Positions 1 to 4,139 of a stretch of DNA of 5,627 bases are shown in pieces (positions within the stretch are counted from its first letter, which is position 1; each line of letters opens with the position of its first letter). Made by a program: the position numbers and the translations under genes. The notes beneath the pieces were generated by a model that was not told the origin of the DNA, made no database searches, and saw only the letters and a list, made by a program, of their open reading frames with translations. This stretch comes from an uncultured Eubacteriales bacterium (GTDB lineage: Bacteria; Bacillota; Clostridia; Oscillospirales; Oscillospiraceae), in contig USAT01000114.1 in the NCBI GenBank assembly GCA_900552725.1, positions 1 to 5,627 on the forward strand. Direction: 5' to 3'.

Positions 1-12
1 GATCGGAGGCTA

Positions 13-38
13 AAAACATGCCACCGGCATGTTTTCTT
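13..38. terminator. Bidirectional intrinsic terminator hairpin at the left edge
   Basis: The arms AAAACATGCC (13-22) and GGCATGTTTT (26-35) pair perfectly (10 bp) around a 3-base loop. The A-run on one side and T-run on the other give a U-rich tail on either strand, so it could stop transcription from both directions. A TAA at 11-13, in a frame reading Ile-Gly-Gly-stop, could be the end of a plus-strand gene lying left of the window, but the frame cannot be tested here. The small minus-strand gene at 128-244 also points at this hairpin, as a second stop after its own terminator. Confidence 0.7.
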
Positions 39-65
39 AACGCCCCGACGCCGCTCCCCCCACAC

Positions 66-103
66 AACAACAAGACCGCGGAGCCATCGCTCCGCGGCCT
101 TGT
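66..103 (-). terminator. Intrinsic terminator of the small minus-strand gene
   Basis: Arms 70-84 and 89-103 form a 15-bp stem with a 4-base loop; the core is CCGCGGAGC/GCTCCGCGG. In minus-strand RNA the single non-Watson-Crick position (98 with 75) is a G-U wobble. In plus-strand RNA it is an A-C mismatch, so the structure fits minus-strand transcripts better. The tail on the minus strand (TGTTGTG) is only moderately U-rich. It starts 25 bases after the stop codon of the 38-residue ORF. Confidence 0.72.
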
Positions 104-127
104 CCGCAATACCCCTTGTTTTCCTCG

Positions 128-244
128 TCAGCGGCAGTCCTTGCTGTCCTTGGCGTTCTTGTTGTTCTTGGTGTTCTGGGTATTCTGGGTGTTGTTCTGG
201 GTGTTCTGTGCGTCCTTGGTGTTCTTGCAATTCTTGTTTTCCAT
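128..244 (-). CDS. Small Asn/Lys/Thr/Gln-rich peptide (38 aa), possible spore-associated protein
   Basis: I do not recognise a family. The ORF starts with ATG at 244-242 and ends with TGA at 130-128. It is preceded by an excellent ribosome binding site, AGGAGGT (complement of 253-259, 8-base spacing), and followed by a terminator, which is why I call it real despite its size. The peptide has 11 Asn, 7 Lys, 5 Thr and 4 Gln in 38 residues, with a low-complexity core of NTQ/NTK triplets (residues 14-26) and single cysteines near each end (Cys6, Cys37). It has no hydrophobic core, signal peptide or membrane segment, so it should be soluble and disordered. Asn/Gln-rich low-complexity composition is also seen in gamma-type small acid-soluble spore proteins, and the upstream sequence matches a sigma-G promoter, so a spore role is a reasonable inference. 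The cysteines and the short length are not typical of that family. The plus-strand frame across this region has no ribosome binding site and is a shadow. Confidence 0.72.
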   Translation of the reverse strand: MENKNCKNTKDAQNTQNNTQNTQNTKNNKNAKDSKDCR

Positions 245-274
245 GAATTTGCACCTCCTTTATCTGTGCAAGCC

Positions 275-304
275 TAGGATGTCCCGGAAAAATGCCGTCT
301 ATGC
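275..304 (-). promoter_or_regulatory. Candidate sigma-G (forespore) promoter for the 38-aa peptide
   Basis: On the minus strand, GCATA (304-300) is separated by exactly 18 bases from CATCCTA (281-275). The pattern known for Bacillus sigma-G promoters is roughly G-M-A-T-R, 18 bases, C-A-T-W-M-T-A, so one position (C for A/T) departs from it. A start about 7 bases beyond would fall near 268, just ahead of the ribosome binding site at 259-253. No good sigma-A -35/-10 pair is visible for this gene. The promoter call is an inference from the motif and its position. Confidence 0.45.
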
Positions 305-337
305 ATGGAAAAAACAAAAATATCAGGCAAATTTGTG

Positions 338-366
338 TTGACAAACTTCTTCCGAACAGGTATAAT
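338..366 (+). promoter_or_regulatory. Sigma-A promoter of the infC-rpmI-rplT operon
   Basis: TTGACA at 338-343 and TATAAT at 361-366 are separated by 17 bases, so both hexamers and the spacer match consensus exactly. The start of transcription should lie near 373, giving a leader of about 150 bases before infC. It is divergent from the candidate sigma-G promoter, whose -35 element ends 33 bases to the left. Confidence 0.93.
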
Positions 367-372
367 ACTTCT

Positions 373-483
373 GCAAAACAAAGAAGGTCGGTGCATCCGC
401 CTCACCTCCCGCCCACGGCAAAGAGGTCAACAGCGATTTACAAAAGCCCGTAAAACCGGCTTTTTGATGTTGCGCGGATGCAT
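373..483 (+). promoter_or_regulatory. infC leader with antiterminator pairing, L20-leader type
   Basis: The leader before infC can fold two ways. TGCATCCGC (392-400) is the exact complement of GCGGATGCA (474-482), with a further G-U at 391/483. That long-range helix uses the left arm of the terminator at 473-506, so the two exclude each other. Between them lie a hairpin at 404-427 (ACCTC/GAGGT plus CCG/CGG, with CAAA bulged on the 3' side) and a 7-bp hairpin, AAAAGCC/GGCTTTT (442-464). In Bacillus subtilis the same operon is known to be repressed by ribosomal protein L20 through attenuation in the leader. L20 is the last gene here, so autoregulation is likely. I could not align this leader to the known L20-leader consensus, and the bulged-A hairpin as L20 site is a guess. 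Confidence 0.68.
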
Positions 484-506
484 AGCTGCATTCGCGTTTT
501 ATTTTT
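473..506 (+). terminator. Attenuator terminator in the infC leader
   Basis: CGCGGATGCA (473-482) pairs with TGCATTCGCG (487-496) around a 4-base loop, giving 10 pairs including one G-U. It is followed directly by TTTTATTTTT. It sits between the promoter and infC with no stop codon before it, so it must be conditional. Its left arm is shared with the antiterminator at 391-400. It ends only 4 bases before the infC ribosome binding site region. Confidence 0.88.
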
Positions 507-525
507 GATTGGAGGTGCTTGTAGT

Positions 526-1044
526 ATTAGCAAGGTAGTGCATCAACTGAACGAGGACATCAACGACCGCGAGATCCGGCTCATCGGCGAAAACGGCGAG
601 CAGATGGGTATCGTATCGTCGGCCGAGGCGCTGCACATCGCAGAGGAGCGCGGTCTCGATCTGGTGAAGATCTCTCCCCAGGCTGTCCCCCCCGTATGCA
701 AACTCATGAACTATGGCAAGTATCGCTTTGAGCAGAGCAAACGCGAAAAAGAGGCCCGTAAAAACCAGCATGTGGTGGAGATCAAGGAGATCCGCATGTC
801 CCCCGGCATCGACGTGGGCGATTTCAACACCAAGCTGAAGAACGCCCAGAAGTTTCTGGCCGACGGCAACCGCGTCAAGGTGTCCGTCCGGTTCCGCGGC
901 CGCGAGATGGCCCATACGGAGATCGGCCGTGACCTGCTGACCAAGTTTGCCGAGCAGTGCGGCGAGGTGGCCAGCATGGAAAAGGCCGCCAAGATGGAAG
1001 GCCGCAACATGTCCATTTTCCTGGCTCCCAAGGCCGGTAAATAA
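526..1044 (+). CDS. infC: Translation initiation factor IF-3
   Basis: IF3 binds the 30S subunit, keeps it from joining 50S too early and checks the start codon and initiator tRNA. The 172-residue protein has the usual two-domain layout. The N-domain begins near the motif LNEDINDREIRLIGENGEQ (residues 8-26) and runs to PPVCKLMNYGKYRFEQ (55-70). A basic linker, KREKEARKNQ (72-81), leads to a C-domain starting IKEIRMSPGID. I place the start at ATT (526-528). It lies 9 bases after GGAGGT (511-516) and gives a family-typical length, and infC is known for AUU starts that let IF3 repress its own mRNA. The ATG at 478 lies inside the terminator hairpin and has no ribosome binding site; the GTG at 538 is too far from one. 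It is first in the operon, 48 bases before rpmI. Confidence 0.96.
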   Translation: MSKVVHQLNEDINDREIRLIGENGEQMGIVSSAEALHIAEERGLDLVKISPQAVPPVCKLMNYGKYRFEQSKREKEARKNQHVVEIKEIRMSPGIDVGDFNTKLKNAQKFLADGNRVKVSVRFRGREMAHTEIGRDLLTKFAEQCGEVASMEKAAKMEGRNMSIFLAPKAGK

Positions 1045-1092
1045 AATTTGTATTCTTTTGTGACCACGCAATCGTAGGAAGGAGAAACAACT

Positions 1093-1290
1093 ATGCCTAA
1101 ACTGAAGACCCATAGCGGCGCAAAGAAGCGCTTCAATCTGACGAAATCCGGCAAGGTCAAGAGAGCTCACGCATTCAAGAGCCACATCCTGACCAAGAAG
1201 GACACCAAGCGCGGCCGTCGCCTGCGCACCGGCACTTATGCCGACTGCACCAACGAGGCGACCATCCGCAAGATGATCCCTTACAAATAA
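1093..1290 (+). CDS. rpmI: 50S ribosomal protein L35
   Basis: A small, very basic protein of the large ribosomal subunit. The 65-residue length is typical of L35, and the N-terminal MPKLKTHSGAKKRF motif and the C-terminal IRKMIPYK are hallmarks of bacterial L35. The start ATG is preceded by AGGAAGGAG (1076-1084). It is the middle gene of infC-rpmI-rplT, an order conserved in most bacteria, with 35 bases before rplT. No internal promoter or terminator is visible, so it should be co-transcribed and share the leader control upstream of infC. Confidence 0.97.
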   Translation: MPKLKTHSGAKKRFNLTKSGKVKRAHAFKSHILTKKDTKRGRRLRTGTYADCTNEATIRKMIPYK

Positions 1291-1325
1291 GAGACGGAAT
1301 CGTTAGAATAGGAGGCTAATTAGAT

Positions 1326-1682
1326 ATGGCACGTGTTAAAGGCGCAATGATGACGCGCAAGAGAAGAAATAAGATGCTGAAGCTGGCCAAGGGCTATTGG
1401 GGCGCCAAGTCCAAGCACTTCAAGATGGCCAACGAGCAGGTCATGAAGTCTCTGACCTACGCTTATGTGGGCCGCCGCCTGAAGAAGCGGGACTTCCGTC
1501 AGCTGTGGATCACCCGCATCTCCGCCGCCTGCAAGATCAACGGCATGAACTATTCCACCTTCATGCACGGTCTGAAGCTGGCTGGTGTGGAGATCAACCG
1601 CAAGATGCTGTCCGAGATGGCCATCAACGACGCCGTGGCGTTCACCGCCCTGTGCGACATGGCCAAGGCCAAGCTGGCGTAA
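1326..1682 (+). CDS. rplT: 50S ribosomal protein L20
   Basis: L20 binds 23S rRNA early in large-subunit assembly. In Firmicutes it also represses its own operon through the infC leader. The 118-residue length is normal. The N-terminal basic tail MARVKGAMMTRKRRNKMLKL, the KGYWGAKSKHFKMANEQVMKS region (about residues 22-42), YVGRRLKKRDFRQLWITRI (47-65) and the following NGMNYSTFMHGLK stretch are all characteristic. The start ATG follows AGGAGG (1310-1315) by 10 bases. It closes the operon, with a strong terminator 12 bases after the stop codon. The candidate L20 target is the leader at 373-506. Confidence 0.97.
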   Translation: MARVKGAMMTRKRRNKMLKLAKGYWGAKSKHFKMANEQVMKSLTYAYVGRRLKKRDFRQLWITRISAACKINGMNYSTFMHGLKLAGVEINRKMLSEMAINDAVAFTALCDMAKAKLA

Positions 1683-1693
1683 CCGAACATACG

Positions 1694-1726
1694 AAGAACA
1701 CCTGCCGCGGGCAGGTGTTCTTTTTT
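1694..1726 (+). terminator. Terminator of the infC-rpmI-rplT operon
   Basis: GAACACCTGCC (1696-1706) pairs with GGCAGGTGTTC (1710-1720) around a 3-base loop, followed by six T. Flanking AA (1694-1695) can extend the stem into the T-run. No alternative pairing is apparent, so it looks like an unconditional stop. Confidence 0.95.
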
Positions 1727-1771
1727 GTCCGAACCGGCCGCCGCAGGCGTTCCTTTATGCAATGTCACCAA

Positions 1772-1902
1772 CAAATGGCAGTCAAAAGCCGTCATTATCC
1801 CGAAAGGCTTCTCCTGTGGCGAAACACACAAAAACAGTAGGTGGAACCTGTCGTTTTTTCTTGCAAATGGCCGGAATGTGAAAATAGGGGTTGACAAATG
1901 GC
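1772..1902 (+). repeat. Three direct copies of CAAATGGC around the leader-peptide promoter
   Basis: The 8-mer CAAATGGC occurs at 1772-1779, 1864-1871 and 1895-1902. The last two are longer matches (TTGCAAATGGCC at 1861-1872 against TTGACAAATGGCC at 1891-1903) and lie 31 bases apart, about three helical turns. The rightmost copy overlaps the 3' end of the -35 hexamer. The first copy is 92 bases upstream of the second, close to three times 31. These could be regulator binding sites for the met transport operon, but no known operator consensus is recognised and chance is possible. Confidence 0.35.
1831..1857 (+). other. Weak imperfect hairpin in the rplT-met intergenic region
   Basis: The stretch 1727-1890 has no gene that I can support. 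Its only structure besides the repeats is AAAACAGTAGGT pairing with ACCTGTCGTTTT around GGA (11 pairs, two of them G-U, one mismatch) with a T-run at 1854-1859. It may be a back-up terminator behind rplT. It contains TGGAACC (1842-1848), reminiscent of the T-box core, but the CCGCG part is absent and there is too little upstream sequence for a T-box. Confidence 0.25.
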
Positions 1903-1919
1903 CCCGAAAGCGTTACTAT
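1891..1919 (+). promoter_or_regulatory. Sigma-A promoter of the Met leader-metQNI operon
   Basis: TTGACA at 1891-1896 is consensus, followed after 17 bases by TACTAT at 1914-1919 (4 of 6 matches to TATAAT). Transcription should start near 1926, about 50 bases before the leader-peptide start codon and 280 bases before metQ. No second promoter is visible between the attenuator terminator and metQ, so the transporter genes would depend on read-through. Confidence 0.85.
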
Positions 1920-1974
1920 GCCACCATCCAAGGCGGACACGCCATTGAGAACCGAGGAAAGGAGAAAATCAGTG

Positions 1975-2094
1975 ATGAAGAAGCTGAGCGCCGTGATGAT
2001 GATGTCTATGGAGATGTGCATGTGCCCCATGTGCATGTTTCGTCGCGCCCAGATTGGTCAACTGATTTTCCCTGACGGTATGGCGTCCTGCTGA
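1975..2094 (+). CDS. Methionine-rich leader peptide (39 aa) of the metQNI operon
   Basis: The ORF runs from ATG at 1975 (ribosome binding site AGGAAAGGAG, 1955-1964, 10-base spacing) to TGA at 2092-2094. The in-frame GTG just before (1972) is a possible alternative start; the in-frame TTG at 1891 is part of the promoter. The peptide begins MKKLSAVMMM and continues SMEMCMCPMCM. It has ten Met in 39 residues, eight of them at 8, 9, 10, 12, 14, 16, 19 and 21, plus Cys at 15, 17, 20 and 39. The tail (22-39, starting FRRAQIGQL) is ordinary, but its codons encode the antiterminator arm. Its place between promoter and terminator of a methionine uptake operon suggests that it acts as a sensor of charged Met-tRNA while being translated, and that the product itself is dispensable. 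The Cys codons may widen the signal to sulfur amino acids. A metal-binding peptide is a less likely alternative. Confidence 0.85.
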   Translation: MKKLSAVMMMSMEMCMCPMCMFRRAQIGQLIFPDGMASC

Positions 2095-2139
2095 ACACAG
2101 GATGAACAACAGTCTTAAACGGTGGAAGGTCGATTGACC
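2056..2139 (+). promoter_or_regulatory. Antiterminator helix of the Met attenuator
   Basis: GGTCAACTGATTTTCC (2056-2071) pairs with GGAAGGTCGATTGACC (2124-2139). Sixteen consecutive positions oppose each other with a single C-A mismatch and three G-U pairs. The helix takes up the last two bases of the terminator's outer left arm and its whole inner hairpin, so it cannot coexist with the terminator. The 5' arm begins 19 bases after the last clustered Met codon (2035-2037), just outside the footprint expected for a stalled ribosome. A second possible competitor, ACGGTatGGC (2075-2084) with GCCACCGT (2141-2148), 8 pairs with a 2-base bulge, would also break the terminator. Confidence 0.72.
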
Positions 2140-2157
2140 TGCCACCGTTTTATTTTT
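2117..2157 (+). terminator. Attenuator terminator upstream of metQ
   Basis: AAACGGTGG (2117-2125) pairs with CCACCGTTT (2142-2150). An A-G mismatch follows, then AGGTC/GACCT (2127-2131 with 2136-2140) and a GATT loop. The tail is TTTTATTTTT (2148-2157). It lies 22 bases after the stop codon of the Met-rich ORF and 47 bases before metQ. As metQ has no promoter of its own, the terminator has to be conditional. Confidence 0.92.
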
Positions 2158-2204
2158 GTTCTTCACCCGCAAACCTACATTGATGAAAAAAGGAGACAAA
2201 CATC

Positions 2205-3107
2205 ATGAAAAAGCACAACTACTTCGTGAAGCTGGCCGCGCTGGCGCTGGCGCTGGTCCTGACCCTGAGCCTGACCGCCTGCGGCGGCAACAGCACCCCC
2301 GCCGCTGACGGCGACGGCGACACCCAGCCCGTCATCAAGATCGGCGTTCCCAACGACACCACCAACGAGGCCCGCGCCCTGCTGCTGCTGCAGGAGAACG
2401 GCATCATCAAGCTGGCCGACGGCGCCGGCATCACCGCCACCAAGAACGACATCGTAGAGAACCCCTACAACGTGGAGATCGTCGAGGCTGAGGCCGCGCA
2501 GCTCCCCAACCAGCTCCAGGATTATGACTACGCCGTCATCAACAGCAACTACGCCATCAGCGCCGGCCTGAACCCCGTGAATGACTCCCTGCTGATCGAG
2601 GGCAGCGCCTCCGCCTATGCCAACATCCTGGCCGTGAAGGAGGGCAGCGAGAACGAGCCCAAGATCCTGGCCCTGAAGGCCGCTCTGGAGAGCCAGCAGG
2701 TAGTGGACTACATCAACGAGACCTATAACGGCTCCGTCGTCTCCGTGGTGGAGAACCCCACCGACGGCTATGACGCCACCGTGGATTACGACGCACTGAA
2801 CGGCGAGACCATTAAGGTCGCCGCCACTCCCGCTCCCCACGCCGAGATCCTGGATGTCGTGAAGACCATCCTGGCCGCCAAGGGCATCACTCTGGAGATC
2901 CAGGTTTTCAATGACTACGTCCAGCCCAACACCGCCGTCGAGGAGGGTGCCGTGGACGCCAACTACTTCCAGCACCTGCCCTATCTGGATGACTTCAACG
3001 CCCAGAAGGGTACCCACATCGTCTCCATCTCCGCTGTCCACGTTGAGCCCATGGGCCTGTACGGCGGCAAGCAGACCACTCTGGACGCTGTGACCGCCAG
3101 CAAGTAA
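2205..3107 (+). CDS. metQ: MetQ/NlpA-family methionine-binding lipoprotein, circularly permuted
   Basis: Surface receptor that captures methionine and delivers it to the MetNI transporter. A basic start (MKKHNYFVK), a hydrophobic stretch and the lipobox LTAC give lipidation at Cys26. An Asp/Gly/Pro-rich tether (27-42) follows. Residues 43-180 (IKIGVPNDTTNEARALLLLQ, ENPYNVEIVEAEAAQLP, AVINSNYA, AYANI) match the half that is C-terminal in ordinary MetQ. Residues 203-296 (IKVAATPAPHAEIL, FNDYVQPNTAVEEGAVDAN, FQHLPYLDDF, VHVEPMGLYGGK) match the half that normally follows the lipobox. A 22-residue linker (181-202) joins old C-terminus to old N-terminus, and the protein ends in the normal inter-half segment (TTLDAV). 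Order is thus C-half then N-half, each once, with no frameshift. Motifs that line the methionine pocket in the family are all present, so I expect function. Substrate is inferred from family and leader peptide. It starts after AGGAG (2191-2195) and lies 21 bases before metN. Confidence 0.93.
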   Translation: MKKHNYFVKLAALALALVLTLSLTACGGNSTPAADGDGDTQPVIKIGVPNDTTNEARALLLLQENGIIKLADGAGITATKNDIVENPYNVEIVEAEAAQLPNQLQDYDYAVINSNYAISAGLNPVNDSLLIEGSASAYANILAVKEGSENEPKILALKAALESQQVVDYINETYNGSVVSVVENPTDGYDATVDYDALNGETIKVAATPAPHAEILDVVKTILAAKGITLEIQVFNDYVQPNTAVEEGAVDANYFQHLPYLDDFNAQKGTHIVSISAVHVEPMGLYGGKQTTLDAVTASK

Positions 3108-3128
3108 GGAAGAAGGAGGGAGACGTCC

Positions 3129-4139
3129 ATGATCGAACTGAAACACGTCAGCAAGACGTTTGATTCCGGCACCGCCGGAGGGGTAGACGCGCTCAAGGAC
3201 GTCTCCCTTACCATTGAGGACGGGGACATCTACGGCATCATCGGCATGTCCGGCGCCGGCAAGAGCACGCTGGTGCGGTGCATCAACCTGCTGGAGCGTC
3301 CCACCAGCGGCGAGATCGTGGTGAACGGCCAGCGGCTGGACACCATGACCCCCGCCCAGCTGCGTGAGGCACGCCGCGGCATCACCATGATCTTCCAGCA
3401 TTTCAACCTGCTGATGCAGCGCACCTGCCTGAAGAACGTGTGCTTCCCCATGGAGCTGGTGGGCGTGAAGAAGGATGAGGCCGAAAAGCGCGCCCGCGAG
3501 CTGCTGGAGCTGGTGGGCCTGCCGGACAAGGCCAACGCCTATCCCGCCCAGCTCTCCGGCGGCCAGCAGCAGCGCATCGCCATTGCCCGCGCCCTGGCCA
3601 CCGATCCCAAGGTGCTGCTGTGCGACGAGGCCACCAGCGCCCTTGACCCCAAGACCACCCGGCAGATACTGGAGCTGATCCGGGACATCAACCAAAAGCT
3701 GAACATCACCGTGGTCATCATCACCCATCAGATGAGTGTGGTGAAGGAGGTCTGCTCCCACGTGGCCATACTGGACGACGGCTGTGTGGCCGAATCCGGC
3801 ATGGTGGGCACGGTGTTCGCCGCGCCAAAGTCCGAGGCCGGACGGCGGCTGGTGTTCCCCGGCGGCGCGGACGCGCAGGTATACAACCCCCAGGACGAAA
3901 AGCTGGTGCGGCTGGTGTTCAAGGACAGCAAGACCACCAGTATTCCCCTCATTGCCCGGCTGGCGGCAGAGGAGGGCGTCTTCTGCAACGTGATCTCCGC
4001 CAGTACCCAAAAGCTGTCCGAAACGGTATACGGCAGCATGATGCTGGGCATCCCCAGCACGCAGTACGATAAGGCCGTGGCCTTTATCCACAATGTGGCC
4101 AATGTTCAGGTCGAGGAGGTGGACCACCATGTACAGTAA
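3129..4139 (+). CDS. metN: Methionine ABC transporter ATP-binding protein MetN
   Basis: Cytoplasmic ATPase that powers methionine import through MetI. All ABC motifs are intact: Walker A GMSGAGKST (residues 39-47), Q-loop Gln90 in IFQHFNLL, signature LSGGQ (142-146), Walker B VLLCDE (162-167), D-loop SALD (170-173) and the switch histidine His200 (VIITHQM). Residues from about 258 to 333 form a C-terminal NIL (ACT-like) domain. In E. coli MetN this domain binds methionine and shuts the transporter down when the amino acid is plentiful, so both synthesis (attenuator) and activity may answer to methionine here. The 336-residue length is normal for the NIL-containing type. The start ATG follows GAAGGAGGGAG, and the 3' end overlaps metI by 11 bases, suggesting translational coupling. 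NIL-containing MetN also serves some D-methionine and methionine-derivative uptake. Confidence 0.95.
   Translation: MIELKHVSKTFDSGTAGGVDALKDVSLTIEDGDIYGIIGMSGAGKSTLVRCINLLERPTSGEIVVNGQRLDTMTPAQLREARRGITMIFQHFNLLMQRTCLKNVCFPMELVGVKKDEAEKRARELLELVGLPDKANAYPAQLSGGQQQRIAIARALATDPKVLLCDEATSALDPKTTRQILELIRDINQKLNITVVIITHQMSVVKEVCSHVAILDDGCVAESGMVGTVFAAPKSEAGRRLVFPGGADAQVYNPQDEKLVRLVFKDSKTTSIPLIARLAAEEGVFCNVISASTQKLSETVYGSMMLGIPSTQYDKAVAFIHNVANVQVEEVDHHVQ

Larger units (their letters stand above)
1926..2157 (+). promoter_or_regulatory. Proposed methionine leader-peptide attenuator RNA
   Basis: The transcribed leader of metQNI holds a Met-rich ORF (1975-2094) and an intrinsic terminator (2117-2157), with three alternative pairings visible. 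Segment 1, GAAAATCAGT (1964-1973, between the ribosome binding site and start codon of the leader ORF), is a perfect complement of ACTGATTTTC (2061-2070). Segment 2, 2056-2071, pairs with 2124-2139 over 16 positions: 12 Watson-Crick, 3 G-U, 1 C-A mismatch. This consumes the inner half of the terminator. Segments 3:4 are the terminator itself. A ribosome stalled on the Met codons (1996-2037) would leave segment 2 free to form the antiterminator. A ribosome that finishes the peptide, or an untranslated leader, would favour 1:2 and so termination. The layout is that of classical amino-acid attenuators; the methionine signal is inferred from the codons and the downstream genes. Confidence 0.8.

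Noticed and set aside
18..341. Plus-strand open frame with a hydrophobic FWVFWVLF stretch
   Set aside because: It starts inside the terminator hairpin without a ribosome binding site and is the antisense of the Asn-rich minus-strand gene; the hydrophobic run is the complement of its AAC/AAG codons.
478..525. ATG at 478 as the start of infC
   Set aside because: It lies in the left arm of the attenuator terminator, has no ribosome binding site and would add 16 residues foreign to IF3. ATT at 526 has ideal spacing to GGAGGT.
1831..1860. T-box riboswitch suggested by TGGAACC
   Set aside because: The rest of the conserved T-box (CCGCG) is missing. Only about 115 bases separate it from the preceding terminator, too short for the T-box stem I, and it is upstream of the operon's promoter.
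1891..1974. TTG at 1891 as start of a 67-residue version of the Met-rich ORF
   Set aside because: The TTG is part of the -35 hexamer and lies upstream of the transcription start; the ribosome binding site at 1955-1964 fits ATG 1975.
1996..2037. Copper- or metal-binding peptide (MCMCPMCM)
   Set aside because: The Met/Cys spacing could bind soft metals. However, the terminator, alternative RNA pairings and downstream methionine transporter explain the ORF better; no metal-related gene is nearby.
1926..2204. S-box (SAM-I) or S-MK riboswitch before metQ
   Set aside because: I could not find the conserved SAM-I core or S-MK elements; the leader is instead occupied by the Met-rich ORF and its complementary segments.
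2205..3107. MetQ permutation as a frameshift or mis-assembly
   Set aside because: The frame is uninterrupted from lipobox to stop, each half is complete and appears once, and codon use is uniform across the junction. An assembly error is unlikely, though only a second genome can exclude it.
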